A stretch of DNA of 64,000 nt from assembly GCF_006517435.1 (NCBI RefSeq), contig NZ_VHQG01000002.1:886799-950798 (forward strand), read 5' to 3'. Positions 62,258-64,000 of the stretch are shown piece after piece; within the stretch, counting starts at the first letter, position 1, and every line of letters begins with the position of its first letter. Made by a program: the position numbers and the translations under genes. This stretch comes from Schumannella soli (GTDB taxonomy: Bacteria; Actinomycetota; Actinomycetes; Actinomycetales; Microbacteriaceae). The notes under the pieces are model-generated. The model ran no database searches, was not told the origin of the DNA, and saw nothing but the letters and a program-made list of their open reading frames with translations.

Positions 62258-64000
62258 TTGAACGACGAGATTTCCGATTCGCTCGCAACGGCATCGCGAG
62301 AGTGGCGAAACGGGCTGATCGACGTCGGCGGAAGCAACCGCCTGTTGTACTACCGCAACACCGCCGCAACGCTCGTGCTCGACGACTGCCCGCCGCGAGT
62401 GCTTGCCCGGTTCCTCGGCGGCGAGACGGTTCGGCTCTCCGAGCTCTATCCGTCGGCTTTGGATCTCGAACGGGCTCAGAAGGCATGCGCTGCGCTCGCG
62501 CGGAAGCAACGCGAGGCGGTGGAGGAATACGGGATCTCCGTCACATCGCTCGCCGCGGGGCTGGCGTCGTGGGATCCGGAGGGTAACCCGGATCTCGTCG
62601 AGGCCGAGATCGAAGAGGACGAGACGACTGCAGAGGTTCCTCGGAAGAAGCCGACCTACACGCGCCCCAGGTCGCCCGTTCTTCTGAGGTCGGTGGAGAT
62701 CGAACTGCGAAGAGGCGCCCAACAGTCATGGGATCTGCGACTGAACGACGATTTCGCCCTCAACGGCGTGATGATGCACGTCTTGAACGCGGACCGCGAG
62801 CGGCTCTCCGACGATCTCCTCGCCGACATGGACGACGATTCGCCCGACTCGATCCGCGACGCCTACGCGGACGTCGAGTACGCCTGCGATGACGTCGCCG
62901 ACTTCTCGATCGAGCCGACGCTGCTCGTCGGGGCGTTCAGCTACGTGAAGCAGCCGATGGTGGACGACATCAGCGACGTCGACGCGCTGGCTGAGTCCGA
63001 CTTGGTTGCGGCTCTTGCGGGCGATGCGGCGGCCGCGGAGCGGATTCGTTCCGTGAGCGACGGTGTCACCGACGAGCTCCCGGACCTCGTCCCCGTTGAC
63101 GCTGAGTATCTCGTCTTAGACGCCGACTCGAGTCAGAGCTATGTCGTGAACGCGGCACTCGCCGGACGAAACCTCGTGGTGCAGGGGCCCCCGGGAACTG
63201 GCAAGAGCCAGACGATCGCCAACATCATCGCGACGTCCGCGGCCTACGGCCGAAAGGTCCTGTTCGTCGCTCAGAAGCGTGCCGCCGTGTCAGCGGTGCT
63301 CGATCGTCTGGAGAAGGTCGACCTTGGGCACGTCGTGCTCGACTTGTTCGCGGCAGCGAGCTCCCGCAGGTTCATCGCCGAACAGCTGCAGGAGGCCCTC
63401 GATCGGCAGGCGACGGCAGGTCAGGCGAACACACAAGAGCTTCACTTCACCCTCGGCTCGACGCGCGACCGATTGGTCAGGCACAACCGAGCGATGCACT
63501 TGCCAACCCGCGGTTGGGGGTTGAGCGTCTCGCAACTGCTCGCACGAGCTGCGGGTCAGCCCGACGGCGTGACGAGCGCCACCCGTCTTGACGTTCCCAC
63601 CTTGAACCAGTGGTCGGAGAGCGACGCCATCCAAGCGCGCGCAGCCGTGGTCGAGTTGGCGAGGCTCGGAGCCTTCGATGCGGACTGGAACGTTGCCGGG
63701 GGATGGGCGCCAGAGCACATCACTACGGCGGAGATCCTGCGTGCGACGCAAGAACTGCTCGGAGAACTGTCGCGAGACCTAACTCCGAGGCTGACCGCCA
63801 CAACGGATGTGCTCACGTCCGCGAACCTGCCTCCTCTCCAGAGCTTCCAGGACCTTGAAGTCGCTGGCGGGTTCATGGAGCGAGTCGAGCGCGTGGCCGG
63901 CATGGTGCCGCAAGCGGTCGAGCAAGACATCACGCTCGACGATCTGCGACAGGCGTTGACGATCGTAGACCGTGCATACCGGAAGTCTTCCGGCATGCGC
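62258..64000 (+). CDS. SF1 DNA/RNA helicase, DUF4011-type (3' end outside window)
   Basis: The first 581 residues of a large protein, from a TTG with GAGAGG eight bases upstream. The N-terminus WRNGLIDVGGSNRLLYY matches the DUF4011 opening. Walker A is QGPPGTGKSQTIANI at about 309-323, followed by the Ia-like FVAQKRAAVSAVLDRLE. This pattern marks Upf1-like superfamily 1 helicases, several of which serve in anti-phage systems with attached or separate nucleases. Base and codon use differ from the rest of the window (a TTA codon, many A/T third positions), indicating transfer. It follows the nuclease gene. Confidence 0.82.
   Translation, partial: MNDEISDSLATASREWRNGLIDVGGSNRLLYYRNTAATLVLDDCPPRVLARFLGGETVRLSELYPSALDLERAQKACAALARKQREAVEEYGISVTSLAAGLASWDPEGNPDLVEAEIEEDETTAEVPRKKPTYTRPRSPVLLRSVEIELRRGAQQSWDLRLNDDFALNGVMMHVLNADRERLSDDLLADMDDDSPDSIRDAYADVEYACDDVADFSIEPTLLVGAFSYVKQPMVDDISDVDALAESDLVAALAGDAAAAERIRSVSDGVTDELPDLVPVDAEYLVLDADSSQSYVVNAALAGRNLVVQGPPGTGKSQTIANIIATSAAYGRKVLFVAQKRAAVSAVLDRLEKVDLGHVVLDLFAAASSRRFIAEQLQEALDRQATAGQANTQELHFTLGSTRDRLVRHNRAMHLPTRGWGLSVSQLLARAAGQPDGVTSATRLDVPTLNQWSESDAIQARAAVVELARLGAFDADWNVAGGWAPEHITTAEILRATQELLGELSRDLTPRLTATTDVLTSANLPPLQSFQDLEVAGGFMERVERVAGMVPQAVEQDITLDDLRQALTIVDRAYRKSSGMR

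Noticed and set aside
62161-62586. ORF of 141 codons overlapping the start of the helicase gene
   Set aside because: Arg- and Gly-rich shadow of the helicase frame, which itself shows conserved motifs.

Overview
The window is chromosomal DNA of a high-GC actinobacterium, most likely a member of the Microbacteriaceae. Evidence for this: GC close to 70 percent with strongly GC-biased third codon positions; a homodimeric aceE next to a PucR-type regulator and a fabD-fabH-acpP-fabF cluster; polyphosphate glucokinase; the glnA/glnE pair; a DUF3145 gene; and many genes preceded by a TANNNT -10 box 6-7 bases before the start codon, which suggests leaderless transcription. No rRNA, IS element, integrase or CRISPR array was seen.

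Layout. 1-5.7 kb: an oligopeptide-type ABC importer (binding protein cut by the window edge, two permeases, a fused double ATPase and an extra ATPase), followed by a beta-propeller lactonase. 6.9-13 kb: tRNA-Asn, a NarL/DesK-type two-component system with a SHOCT membrane protein that may share its operator, a histidine-kinase-like protein lacking the phospho-acceptor His, peptide deformylase and a DMT transporter. 13-18.6 kb: a glycosyltransferase with a possible coupled leader ORF, a CAT-anticodon tRNA, a PrmC-like methyltransferase, a lipoprotein, a DUF1684 protein and a luciferase-like oxidoreductase. 19-24.7 kb: a GAF-domain regulator, aldehyde dehydrogenase and DUF779 protein (an aldehyde-handling unit), then a stand-alone family-A DNA polymerase.

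24.8-37 kb: a secreted Ig-like protein, DUF3145, the fatty-acid synthase II genes, a hydrolase and a chitinase inserted between fabD and its regulator, aceE, an AhpE-type peroxiredoxin and tRNA-Val. 37-43.5 kb: a permease with a very long disordered N-terminus, Nif3-like protein, a coiled-coil protein that has lost its zinc ligands, an FAD oxidoreductase and rnpB. 43.5-53.5 kb: ppgK, map, panB, a YhhN protein, nadE, glnA and glnE (nitrogen and cofactor metabolism). 53.9-58.6 kb: a translationally coupled exopolysaccharide set (processive GT2 synthase, membrane GH26, UDP-glucose dehydrogenase).

From about 60 kb the character changes: lower GC, looser codon use including a TTA codon, and two genes resembling anti-phage defence components. 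These are a zinc-ribbon PD-(D/E)XK nuclease with a frameshift in a G6 tract, and an SF1/DUF4011-type helicase running off the end of the window. A 25-bp palindrome sits on the nuclease start. This is the best candidate for an undescribed system.

A second pattern not explained by genes is a dispersed 88-bp (once 78-bp) element with perfect or near-perfect 17-bp inverted arms (TGTCGGAAACTCAGGCA). It occurs four times, always downstream of a gene, and one copy has two extra direct arms at a 26-bp period.
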